A stretch of DNA of 64,000 bases from NCBI GenBank assembly GCA_022561775.1, contig JADFQO010000006.1, forward strand, positions 50,289 to 114,288. Reading direction: 5' to 3'. The stretch comes from Myxococcales bacterium (GTDB lineage Bacteria > Myxococcota_A > UBA9160 > SMWR01). The notes beneath the pieces were generated by a model, which was not told where the DNA came from, made no database searches, and saw only the letters and a program-made list of their open reading frames with translations. This document shows positions 27,658 through 35,603 of this stretch, in pieces. The translations under genes and the position numbers were made by a program. The number at the start of each line of letters is the position of its first letter. Positions within the stretch are counted from its first letter, which is position 1.

Positions 27658-28567
27658 CTATTTGCAGGTCTTGGTGATGCTTCTTCTTGCCTCGCACAGG
27701 ACGCCGTCGGCGTTGGTTCCAAAGAACGTCGCGACGAAGTCGATGGACCCGGAGTTGCACTGGTCGATGTTCATCGTGAGCGTGTCGCCCTGTCCACCCT
27801 TTCCGACTACGAGCTGGATCGGGCCCGAAAGCTGCGAGTCGATGGGCTGTGTTCCGTCCATGGCGTCGATCCGCAGCGTCGTGTCGATCGTCGTATCCGG
27901 CGTAGCCGTCCCCTTCTGGATTCGGGCCTTGGCGGTGATCTTCTTCGTTGTGTTCACGGTTACCGTGGGCGAACCACCGCGAAGCTGGTTGATCTCGATC
28001 GCGAAGTCGCAAAGCGGCGGGTCGCCGTCGATGAGGAGCGCACTGTTGAACGTGGTCGTGGTGGTGACGACGTTGCCGTCGAGATCCAAGACGTTGTCGG
28101 TCGGGGCATTGGCGTCTGACCGGATCTCGAAGACCCCATGAATGGCCGGAGCCCTGTGAAACGTGACCGTTCCGAGCTGGTGGCTCTGGCCTTCCGCCAG
28201 GCCGGTGCCTATGCCAAAGAGGGGAAGCGCGATGGAGTTGATGCATTCAATCCGCGATCCGGTGTCGACTGTCGCACAGAGAGAAAGCGGCAGCGGGGCC
28301 ACCCGGCGTGCTCGCGTATCCGAGCACTGAAAGCGTGTCCAGAGCTGCGCTGTAATCGACGCTGACGACGGCGCCCTGTGAGCCGTTGGGGCCTGCGGTC
28401 AGGATCACTTGCAGGGTGATGGCTGAGGACGAGTTCACGCGGGTGATCTCATTCGTGCCGGTGTCAGCCCAGATCAGATCGATGGTGGCGCTTGCGTTGG
28501 CCGCGCCCGCGAACCCCATGAGAGCCACCGCGCTACCGACTGCTGCTGCAAAACCAGTCAATCTCAT
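27658..28567 (-). pseudogene. Frameshifted exported protein of unknown function
   Basis: Two minus-strand frames make one protein. Reading from 28567, MRLTGFAAAVGSAVALMGFA is a signal peptide and is followed by a beta-rich segment (TIDLIWADTGTNEITRVNSS; VVSVDYSAALDTLSVLGYAS). After about 28300 that frame runs to a stop at 28247, while the natural continuation (LPLSLCATVDTGSRIECINS, HQLGTVTFHRA, then beta strands to SITKTCK) lies in another frame open to 27658. The shift falls close to a CCCC run at about 28290-28300, so a real mutation or a sequencing error are both possible. The intact form would be about 300 residues and secreted. The ATG at 28567 has GGAG five bases upstream; 28570 is an alternative. 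Confidence 0.7.
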
Positions 28568-28594
28568 CATCGCTCCAACCCCACCACCGTATCC

Positions 28595-28624
28595 AGTATA
28601 CGCCTGGCCGCGATCCTCGGTCAA
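28595..28624 (-). promoter_or_regulatory. Promoter of the frameshifted secreted gene
   Basis: Read on the minus strand: TTGACC (28624-28619), an 18-base spacer and TATACT (28600-28595), 28 bases before the start codon. Sequence around and between the boxes matches the promoter at 25362 at most positions and has identical spacing. Confidence 0.65.
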
Positions 28625-28656
28625 TCATCTTTACGGTGGGGCGCGATGTCCCTTTT

Positions 28657-28696
28657 TCGTGTTTATCATGCCCATCTCGTGTTTATCATGCCCATC
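28657..28696 (+). repeat. Perfect 20-bp tandem duplication
   Basis: TCGTGTTTATCATGCCCATC occurs twice back to back (28657-28676 and 28677-28696). It lies between the promoter of the frameshifted gene and the right tRNA fragment. It could be a binding site pair or a replication-slippage scar. Confidence 0.8.
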
Positions 28697-28810
28697 GAAA
28701 ACGTGGTCGATTTTGTGGGCAGAGGGGCGCAACTAGGTGCAATGCGGCGCACCTAGCAATCTCTAACCACTTGAATTCGTTTAATTCCGCAGTGTTAAAA
28801 ATCGGGATAT

Positions 28811-28836
28811 CGGGTTCGAGTCCTGTTGGGGACGCC
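28811..28836 (+). repeat. Right copy of the tRNA-Glu 3'-end repeat (partial tRNA)
   Basis: CGGGTTCGAGTCCTGTTGGG plus GACGCC, identical to the 3' end of tRNA-Glu at 25102-25127 except for one C to T change. No D-arm or anticodon arm precedes it, so it is a fragment and not a second tRNA gene. Confidence 0.75.
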
Positions 28837-28953
28837 GTGATTCTTCCGATTGCAACCGGCCGTCGCCTGATTCCCCAGTCAACGAAACTGCGTCCGGGAA
28901 TCTACCCTTCTTCACCGGACTGCTAGGGTCACACCCCGGAGGCTCCAAGCCCG

Positions 28954-30114
28954 ATGCAGAAGCGTGTGCTCCTGCTGGCCGCTTTCGCAGCGTGGCTCGT
29001 CCACGAACCGGGCTGCGCCGGGTGGTCGGCGCAGCCTGCGGAGCCCGAGCTGGAGCGCCGCCTCTACGTGGCGGAGGACGGCCGGGTGTCTGTCTACGAC
29101 ATCGACGAGGGGCACGCGCTGGTTCGCACCTTGCGCTATCCGGGAGCAGACGATTTCAAGGGCATCAACGTCAGTCTGCCCTTGCGCCGTCTGTATCTCT
29201 CCGCTCACAGCAGTGATCAGCTCTACTGCATCGACCTCACGACGGACGAGCTGATCTGGCGGCGGAGCTACGGCCGCTACATCGATAGCCCCGCGATCAC
29301 CCCAGACGGCATGACGCTCTATGTGCCGGTGCGAGAGTCCAAGCCCTGGACGTGGTCGGTGGTGGATGCGGCGACGGGCGACATCCTGGACGCGATCATC
29401 ATCGAGAAGAGCCCGATCGATCCGCGCTACGGTAAGCGGGAGTCACCCGACTCACCCCGGTGGACGAAGAGCCGAGGGCCGCACAACACGCGGTTGAGCC
29501 ACGACGGCCGCCACGTGTACCTGGAGGCGATCACATCGCCCTGGATCCACATCGCCGACACGAAGACCCACGAAGTGGTCGGGCGGGTTGGGCCCTTCGA
29601 TCCGGGAGTCCGGCCCTTCACCGTCAACCGCGACGACACGCTGGCGTTTGCGAACGTGGACGGGCTGCTGGGCTTCTCGGTGGGGAAGGTCCGCGAAGGC
29701 GATCGCTGGGGCGGCCCGAGGCTTCACCGGATCGAGGCGCGCCCCCCTGCCGAACGGGTAGCCCAAATCGGGCGGCGCGAGTGGCGCCATCACACGCCGA
29801 GCCATGGTGTGAACCTGACGCCTGACGAGCGCGAGCTGTGGGTCGTCGACGGTGTGTACGGATACGTCTACGTCTACGACGCCACGGTGCTGCCCCCCTC
29901 CCGAGTGGCCACAATTCCCCTGTTCGAGGACGCGAGCGAAGAGCCGCGGCCGACCTGGGTCTCGTTCAGTCTCGATGGCCGCTTCGCCTATCCGAGCTCG
30001 GGGCAGGTGATCGACACGCAGACGCGGGAGATCGTGGCGCGCGTGGCCGCGAGCGAGAAGCTGGTCGAGATCGACTTTCTCGACGGCATCCCGGTCGCCG
30101 CGGGAGCGCGGTGA
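28954..30114 (+). CDS. Exported YVTN-type beta-propeller protein
   Basis: 386 residues with an N-terminal hydrophobic leader (MQKRVLLLAAFAAWLVHEPG), then seven or so blades of the YVTN/lactonase-like propeller type: RRLYVAEDGRVSVYDID, RRLYLSAHSSDQLYCIDL, DGMTLYVPVRES, DGRHVYLEAITSPWIHIAD, NVDGLLGFSVGK, ERELWVVDGVYGYVYVYD and DGRFAYPSSGQVIDTQTREI. Such propellers act as binding scaffolds or enzymes in the periplasm or outside the cell. A cysteine follows the leader (EPGCAG), but the lipobox is poor, so I favour ordinary export. It lies just outside the tRNA-fragment boundary and reads towards another propeller protein. Substrate unknown. Confidence 0.75.
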   Translation: MQKRVLLLAAFAAWLVHEPGCAGWSAQPAEPELERRLYVAEDGRVSVYDIDEGHALVRTLRYPGADDFKGINVSLPLRRLYLSAHSSDQLYCIDLTTDELIWRRSYGRYIDSPAITPDGMTLYVPVRESKPWTWSVVDAATGDILDAIIIEKSPIDPRYGKRESPDSPRWTKSRGPHNTRLSHDGRHVYLEAITSPWIHIADTKTHEVVGRVGPFDPGVRPFTVNRDDTLAFANVDGLLGFSVGKVREGDRWGGPRLHRIEARPPAERVAQIGRREWRHHTPSHGVNLTPDERELWVVDGVYGYVYVYDATVLPPSRVATIPLFEDASEEPRPTWVSFSLDGRFAYPSSGQVIDTQTREIVARVAASEKLVEIDFLDGIPVAAGAR

Positions 30115-30328
30115 CGCGCGGTTCCGGCTTCTGATGTGTGAGGGCACCTCAGGCGCAATTTCGTTTACAAGATTCGACACGAGGGCACGTCGATCTTGTC
30201 CACCTCTACGTTCGGAATTGTGCGAAGATTTGTGTTGCGTTTTTGCATCGGCTCGAGACATCATGCGTCGCGGCTTCGACACTAGAGCAATCTGACATCC
30301 AAGATTGCCCGCAACACGAGAGCGACCG

Positions 30329-30583
30329 ATGCAGAGCGAGACGATTCGTAATCCTTTGCTTGCAGGTTACCTTGGCCTGATCGGTTGCCTAGACGCGCTT
30401 GTGATGGCGAGCGAGGCGGGTGCGGGAGAGCTGTTTCCTTCCAGGATCGTCGCGGCAGGCAATGGCCCCGCCTCCGTCGCCGTAGCCGACCTCGACGGCG
30501 ACACCGTCCCCGACCTCGTCATCGCCAATGACCTCAGTCTAGAGAAAATCAAACACTTGACATTGGAACGCGGGAATAAATAG
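30329..30583 (+). pseudogene. Truncated FG-GAP/VCBS repeat protein (N-terminal remnant)
   Basis: 84 residues: an N-terminal hydrophobic stretch (LLAGYLGLIGCLDALVMASE), then the first FG-GAP-type blade FPSRIVAAGNGPASVAVADL followed by DGDTVPDLVIAND. Intact members continue with many more blades. Here the frame loses similarity at once after the first blade and ends at 30583. The bases that follow hold a good promoter for the next gene, so the repeat domain has been lost by deletion or insertion. Confidence 0.65.
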
Positions 30584-30586
30584 AAT
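30557..30586 (+). promoter_or_regulatory. Candidate sigma-70 promoter for the propeller/cytochrome gene
   Basis: TTGACA (30557-30562), an 18-base spacer and TAGAAT (30581-30586). TTGACATTGGAA here is identical to 12118-12129. The leader to the ATG at 30747 would be about 155 bases. Confidence 0.55.
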
Positions 30587-30746
30587 CCAAGTAACGCGGC
30601 CTAGCCGCAAATGGGAGCGAGAATCGTCTCTACGAAAAACGATCCAATTGTCTGAAATGATCTGACGACGTACAGTGCGGCGCGCCCCAGCTTCCTGCGG
30701 CGGTGGCTTCGCCGCGGGCTGCCGGTTTGTCGATGGAGTCCTGCTG

Positions 30747-33700
30747 ATGCACCGCCTGAGTCTTCTCCTGTGCGCCGCCGCTTCGTTGCTGCTCGCTTCG
30801 ACTGCCTCCAGCCAGACGAGCTTCATCACCTTCGAGAGCGGCCCGGTCCGCCCACTCGCCCTCTCGCCCGACGGACAGCAGCTCTTCGCCGTCAACACTC
30901 CGGACAACCACCTCGAGATCTTCGACGTCGCGACGGGTGGTGTGCTCACGCACGTCGCCAGCGTCCCCGTCGGGATGGAGCCGGTCGCGGTTGCGGCCCG
31001 CAGCAATGACGAGGTGTGGGTGGTGAATCACCTGTCGGACAGCGTCAGCATCATCGACCTCACCGTTTCGCCGGCGCAGGTCGTGCGGACGCTGTTGGTG
31101 GGGGACGAGCCGCGCGACATCGTCTTTGCGGGCACCGGCGGCAACCGCGCCTTCATCACCACGGCCCACCGCGGCCAGCACCGCACCCACGCGTCCATCT
31201 CCGGCGTCTTCGGCGGCTCCAACCCGGCCGATCCGCAGCTCACCACCGAGGGCATCGGGCGCGCCGACGTGTGGGTGTTCGATGCCACGAGCCTCGGCAC
31301 CAGCATCGGCGGCACCCCCATCGAGATCGTGACCTTCTTTGCCGACACCCCGCGCGCGCTGGCGGTGAGTCCGGACCGCAACACCATCTACCTGGCCGCC
31401 TTCCACTCCGGCAACCAGACCACGGTCATCAACGAGACGGTGGTCCCGGACGGCTTCGACTCGGCTGGCCCCAGCGGCGGCGCGCCCGGCGGCGTGCCCG
31501 GCCCGGACGACAACTTCGCCGGCGACGCCGCGCCGGAGACCGGCGTCATCGTGAAGTTCGACGGTGTCAACTGGAAGGACGTGCTGGGCCGCAACTGGGA
31601 CCTCCTCGTGAACCTGAGCCTGCCCGACCACGACGTCTTCTCGATCAACGCCAACACGCTGGCCTCCGGCTCCATCGTGGAGTTCGACCACGTCGGGACG
31701 ATCCTGTTCAACATGGCGGTGAACCCGATCAACGGCAATGTCTACGTGACCAACATCGAGCTGCCGAACCAGATCCACTTTGAAGGTCCGGGCATTCACG
31801 GCGGCAGCACCGTGCAGGGTCATCTGTCGGAGTCGCGCATCACCGTGCTCGACCCCAGCGGCCCGTCGGTGGACCCCCAGCACCTGAACCAGCACATCGA
31901 CTACACCAAGCTCCACACCGATGTCCCCGACCTCGTGGACGTCAGCCAGATCGGCCACAGCCTGGCGACGCCGCTGCAGCCCGTCGTCTCGAGCGACGGC
32001 AGCACGCTGTACGTAGCGGCCTTCGGCTCCTCCAAAGTGGGCGTCTTCGACACCAGCGACATCGAGGACCCGGGCTTCGAGGCCAACTTCGATCCCATCA
32101 CCGAGAGCGCCAACTACATCACGACGGCGGGCGGCCCCAGCGGTCTGGCGCTGGACGAGGCCAACAACCGCCTCTACGTGATGCAGCGCTTCGACAATTC
32201 GGTGGCGGTGATCGATCTCGCGACCAAGGCAACGCTGGAAACGCACTCGTTGCACAACCCCGAGCCGGCTTCCGTGGTCGCCGGCCGCCCGTTCCTGTAC
32301 GACGCGCTCAACACCAGCGGCAACGGTGAAGCGTCGTGTTCGAGCTGCCACATCTTCGGCGACTTTGACAGCCTGGCGTGGAACCTCGGCGACCCGGACG
32401 CCACGACCTCCATCAACAACCAACCGTCGTCGTCGATCCTGCAGACGGAGACGATCTTCCATCCGATGAAGGGCCCCATGACGACCCAGACGCTGCGTGG
32501 CCTCGCCACCCACGGCGCCATGCACTGGCGCGGCGACCGGCTCGACGGCTTCTTCGGGACCGACCCCTGCACGGAGCCCTCCGGCGCGCCCTGTAGCGAG
32601 GACCTCTCTTTCCGGAACTTCATCGTCGCCTTCGAGGGACTCGTCGGGAAGGAGGGCACCATCAGCAGCGCCCAGATGCAGGATTTCACCGACTTCATGC
32701 TGCAGGTCTTCCTGCCGCCCAACCCGGTCCGGTCGCTCGACAACTCACTTACCACAACGGAGCAGGCGGGCGAGGACCTCTTCTTCAGCTGCGGCCCGGG
32801 GACGACCGAGTGCGAACTGTTCGACAGCAACGCGACCGACACGGTCGAGGACTGCGACGGCTGCCACAATCTGAACCCGATTGCGGGTTTTTTCGGCACC
32901 GGCGGTGAGCAGAGCTTCGAGGGCGAGCGCCAGAACTTCAAGGTCGCCCACATGCGCAACCTCTACACCAAGGTGGGCATGTTCGGGACCTCGACCGACG
33001 ACCTGCACCTGGGCGACCAGGTGCGTGGCTTCGGCTTTCTCCACAACGGCAGCATCGACACCGTCAGCAGCTTCCTTCAGTCGCCGGTCTTCAGTCTGGA
33101 CGCGGCCGAGGAGAGCGATCTCGAGCAGTTCGCGCTGGCGTTCCCGACCGACCTGGCGCCCATCGTGGGCCAGCAGGTAACGCTCGCCAGCGGCGATCTC
33201 GTCACCACGAACTGCGGCAGCGAGGCCTTCTGCTGCCCCGCGCCGGTGGCCGGACCTCCGCAGAGCGATTCGGCCTGCGAGCGCGTCGATACGCTGATCG
33301 ACCGGGCCAGCACCTCCTTCGATTCGCTCATGCTCGGCGGCAGCGTCACCGAGTGCGACCTGATCGTGATGGGCAGCGTCGGCGGTGTCACACGCGGGTG
33401 GGTCCGGGAGTCGGCCGGGTTCTTCCGCGACGACACCGACAACACCATCTCTGACGCGAGCCTGCGCGCGCTGGCCGGCAGCGAGGGACCACTCACTTAC
33501 ACCTGTGCGCCACCCGGTTCCGGCAACCGCATGGCGCTGGATCGCGACGAGGACCAGGTGCTGAATGGTCTCGACAGCTGTCCTGTCGCCCCCAACGGTC
33601 CGGGCGGCGGCACCTGCACCTGGGGCGATGCTGCGCTGCTCGGCGAGAAGTGCACAAGCGGCGCCGAGTGCGGGACAGAGGGCTTCTGCTCGCTCAACCA

Positions 33701-33917
33701 GGAAGACCTCAACGCGAACGGCATCGGCGACGCCTGCGACCCGACACCGCTTCCGGAGCCCAGCTCGACGCACCTGCTCGGCGCGGGCCTCGCATTCCTC
33801 TTGACCGTGGGCCGTCGCCGCATGCGGCGTACCAAGTGCACGACTGTAATGGCCGATGCCAACAGAGATGTTCAACCGGGCGATTCGAGCGTGGGCGCGG
33901 CGCGGCGACGACGGTGA
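30747..33917 (+). CDS. Exported beta-propeller / diheme cytochrome c peroxidase-like protein with PEP-CTERM tail
   Basis: 1,056 residues. The signal peptide is HRLSLLLCAAASLLLASTAS. The N-terminal half is a YVTN-like propeller (DGQQLFAVNTPDNHLEIFDV; NEVWVVNHLSDSVSIIDL-type blades; NRLYVMQRFDNSVAVIDLA). The C-terminal half resembles MauG/CcpA-type diheme cytochromes: CSSCH near residue 531, CDGCH near 703, and conserved HGAMHWRGDRLDGFFG and FLHNGSIDTV. A calcium-type DRDEDQVLNGLDSCP segment and a PEP-CTERM signal (PLPEPSSTHLLGAGLAFLL, then GRRRMRR) follow. Unusually, 26 residues continue beyond the arginine cluster, because the frame reads into the next gene. ATG 30747 is chosen over an upstream frame lacking a leader. 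Likely a periplasmic or outer-surface redox enzyme. Confidence 0.82.
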   Translation: MHRLSLLLCAAASLLLASTASSQTSFITFESGPVRPLALSPDGQQLFAVNTPDNHLEIFDVATGGVLTHVASVPVGMEPVAVAARSNDEVWVVNHLSDSVSIIDLTVSPAQVVRTLLVGDEPRDIVFAGTGGNRAFITTAHRGQHRTHASISGVFGGSNPADPQLTTEGIGRADVWVFDATSLGTSIGGTPIEIVTFFADTPRALAVSPDRNTIYLAAFHSGNQTTVINETVVPDGFDSAGPSGGAPGGVPGPDDNFAGDAAPETGVIVKFDGVNWKDVLGRNWDLLVNLSLPDHDVFSINANTLASGSIVEFDHVGTILFNMAVNPINGNVYVTNIELPNQIHFEGPGIHGGSTVQGHLSESRITVLDPSGPSVDPQHLNQHIDYTKLHTDVPDLVDVSQIGHSLATPLQPVVSSDGSTLYVAAFGSSKVGVFDTSDIEDPGFEANFDPITESANYITTAGGPSGLALDEANNRLYVMQRFDNSVAVIDLATKATLETHSLHNPEPASVVAGRPFLYDALNTSGNGEASCSSCHIFGDFDSLAWNLGDPDATTSINNQPSSSILQTETIFHPMKGPMTTQTLRGLATHGAMHWRGDRLDGFFGTDPCTEPSGAPCSEDLSFRNFIVAFEGLVGKEGTISSAQMQDFTDFMLQVFLPPNPVRSLDNSLTTTEQAGEDLFFSCGPGTTECELFDSNATDTVEDCDGCHNLNPIAGFFGTGGEQSFEGERQNFKVAHMRNLYTKVGMFGTSTDDLHLGDQVRGFGFLHNGSIDTVSSFLQSPVFSLDAAEESDLEQFALAFPTDLAPIVGQQVTLASGDLVTTNCGSEAFCCPAPVAGPPQSDSACERVDTLIDRASTSFDSLMLGGSVTECDLIVMGSVGGVTRGWVRESAGFFRDDTDNTISDASLRALAGSEGPLTYTCAPPGSGNRMALDRDEDQVLNGLDSCPVAPNGPGGGTCTWGDAALLGEKCTSGAECGTEGFCSLNQEDLNANGIGDACDPTPLPEPSSTHLLGAGLAFLLTVGRRRMRRTKCTTVMADANRDVQPGDSSVGAARRRR

Positions 33918-34525
33918 TGACTTTGATCCGTCAATATTCAACGATCCGCTGGCGCTGGAGACCGAATGGATTCCCGCTGCGCGCGGAGGGGCCAGCTTCG
34001 GTACGCATCGGCTGATTCAACCCTCCGTCAATCGGGTCGAATTTGATTCAACGGTGGGTGCGAAAGCCTTCTGTCTGCTGTTCTTCTTTACAGGATCTGG
34101 CCTGCTTCTCTTTTAACTCAATCGAATCGCGCAGTCCGGGTTCCTGGGCCGAGACACACTCGTTCCGGCCCTCGTGGGTGCAGTCTTCGCGGTTGTCGGG
34201 GCTGGCATGTACAGGATTGGAACCATGCCCCGGGTTTTTGATCGAAGCCTCGCGCTGTTCTGGCGCGGCCGAAGTGAGCCAACGCTGATGAATGTCGGCC
34301 CGCCGATCGCTTCTTCGGCGCCTCTGTTCGATCCACGCGCTGCAGCTGTTGTCGGAATTCGTTTCGGGATCGAAGAATTCTTATTACAGCTACGAGCTGA
34401 ACCTGGTCCTCAACGATGGGCGCCGCATCAACGTCGTGGATCACGGCAATCTGAAGCGACTCCGCAGCGACGCGAAAACGCTCTCGCAGTTCCTCGACAA
34501 GCCAGTCTGGGACGCGACGCGGTAA
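33868..34525 (+). pseudogene. Decayed gene for a conserved membrane protein (in-frame stop plus frameshift)
   Basis: Pieces of one protein lie in order. MFNRAIRAWARRGDDGDDFD and VGAKAFCLLFFFTGSGLLLF run to a TAA at 34114-34116. The same frame continues with LVPALVGAVFAVVGAGMYRI and MPRVFDRSLALFWRGR. The next frame, from about 34290, gives IHALQLLSEFVSGSKNSYYS, YELNLVLNDGRRINVVDHGN and LSQFLDKPVWDATR. The pieces look like a conserved bacterial two-helix membrane protein, so one internal stop and one frameshift have disrupted it. Its start lies inside the 3' end of the PEP-CTERM cytochrome gene. Confidence 0.7.
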
Positions 34526-34590
34526 TAGCTTTCTCACGTTCTCGTTTTGCCGAGCAGCGTCTCTGAAGGCAATTCAACTATTCAACAACG

Positions 34591-34632
34591 TCCCCGCCTG
34601 GGTCCCCGTCCCCGCCTGGGTCCCCGCCTGGC
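34591..34632 (+). repeat. GTCCCCGCCTGG short direct repeats
   Basis: The 12-mer occurs at 34591-34602, 34609-34620 and 34621-34632, with an extra GTCCCC at 34603-34608. It lies between the decayed gene and the stop of the FHA gene and looks like slippage-derived simple repeat DNA. Confidence 0.7.
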
Positions 34633-34657
34633 TGCCTGATCGTCGCGCGGTTGGGGG

Positions 34658-35539
34658 TCAGAGGTCGCGTACGAGCAGTTCGATCGGCGGCAGCTGGATG
34701 CGCTTGTCGCGAATCACTTTCAGGAAGGCTTCGACCTGTTCGGCGGGTCCTTTGACTTCGAGTACCAGCTTGGCGGCGATCTCCGCGGTGGCAGCTCGCG
34801 AGGGTGCTCCGCCCGCATCGACCTTCAGCGGCTCCAGTGGCGCGGCGGACTTGCTGGCTCCGCTCGTCTTGCCGGCGCGATTCCCGAGTGCTGGCTGAGT
34901 CGGTGCGGTAATCGCGAGCTCTTTGGCGATCGCGGATTCGTCCAAGGCGGGGATCTGCTCGGCGAGGTCGAGGTCGAGGTTGCGAACCCCAACTTCCTCC
35001 GCTCCGAGATCGACCGCCTTGGAGTCGGACGCTTCGACTTCGACCGTGCCGTCCGCGGTCACTGCGCGTGGCGTAGATGAACTCGAGGATGGAGCGACCG
35101 GGAGAAGATCGTCCTTGGTGTCGAAGCCGAGCATGGTGCGGCCGGCGCTGTCTTCCTGCGCCGACAGGTCGAACTCTTTGAGCTCGGACGCGAAGCGCAC
35201 ATTCTTTCCGCGTGTGACCGGTTCCGTGGTCTGGCGGAATTCGATCTCGAGCGTCCCGATCTTGATGGCGTCGCCGTGTTGGAGCGCGTGAACCTTGATG
35301 GGTTTTCCATCGACGATGGTTCCCAATCCCGTATGCAGGTCCTCCAGCTCGCAAGCCTCGCCCCGGCGCCGAAACAGCGCGTGCTCGCGCGATACCTCGG
35401 ATTCCGCGACCACGATGTCCTGGCTGTCGATTCTGCCCACGGAGATGTCGACGGTATCCCAGACGATGATCTGCTCCTTTCCAGTGCCCATATGGAGCAC
35501 CAGGTAGAAGGTCGACCGCTGGCGTTTTTCCGCGCCCAT
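34658..35539 (-). CDS. FHA-domain protein
   Basis: 293 residues. Residues 10-105 form a forkhead-associated domain that binds phosphothreonine peptides: VDISVGRIDSQDIVVAESEV with the conserved GR, then SREHALFRR, LEDLHTGLGTIVDGKPI and LQHGDAIKIGTLEIEF. The Asn of the usual LxSxNGT segment is replaced by LHTGLGT. A long acidic, Ala-rich linker follows (about 120-235). A C-terminal segment of about 50 residues (AAKLVLEVKGPAEQVEAFLK) may be a second small domain. No enzyme domain is attached. It follows the CDP-alcohol transferase gene on the same strand. A Ser/Thr kinase is encoded elsewhere in the window, but a link is not shown. Confidence 0.82.
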   Translation of the reverse strand: MGAEKRQRSTFYLVLHMGTGKEQIIVWDTVDISVGRIDSQDIVVAESEVSREHALFRRRGEACELEDLHTGLGTIVDGKPIKVHALQHGDAIKIGTLEIEFRQTTEPVTRGKNVRFASELKEFDLSAQEDSAGRTMLGFDTKDDLLPVAPSSSSSTPRAVTADGTVEVEASDSKAVDLGAEEVGVRNLDLDLAEQIPALDESAIAKELAITAPTQPALGNRAGKTSGASKSAAPLEPLKVDAGGAPSRAATAEIAAKLVLEVKGPAEQVEAFLKVIRDKRIQLPPIELLVRDL

Positions 35540-35603
35540 CGCTGGTTTTTCGGGCGATCGGAAGCGGTTCTTGAACGCTCGCGCGGGCGGCTTTGGGTCC
35601 CGC

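Larger units (their letters stand above)
25102..28836 (+). mobile_element. Small putative genomic island between tRNA-Glu and a partial tRNA copy
   Basis: The 3.7 kb between the two tRNA-derived repeats contains only accessory genes: a TSP3-repeat secreted protein, a Sec-exported Hcp-like protein and a frameshifted secreted protein. No integrase or excisionase is present, so it would be a non-autonomous or decayed island. Intergenic DNA here is visibly richer in A+T than the flanks. The boundary evidence is the repeat pair only. Confidence 0.5.
28625..28953. other. Non-coding right end of the island
   Basis: About 330 bases with no gene. It holds a perfect 20-bp tandem duplication (28657-28696) and the partial tRNA-Glu repeat (28811-28836). 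Base composition between 28640 and 28810 is A+T-rich for this genome. Confidence 0.55.

Noticed and set aside
30630..32525. A 631-residue minus-strand frame opposite the propeller/cytochrome gene.
   Set aside because: Composition is the low-complexity His/Arg/Val/Asp mix typical of antisense frames. The plus strand encodes clear propeller and haem motifs.
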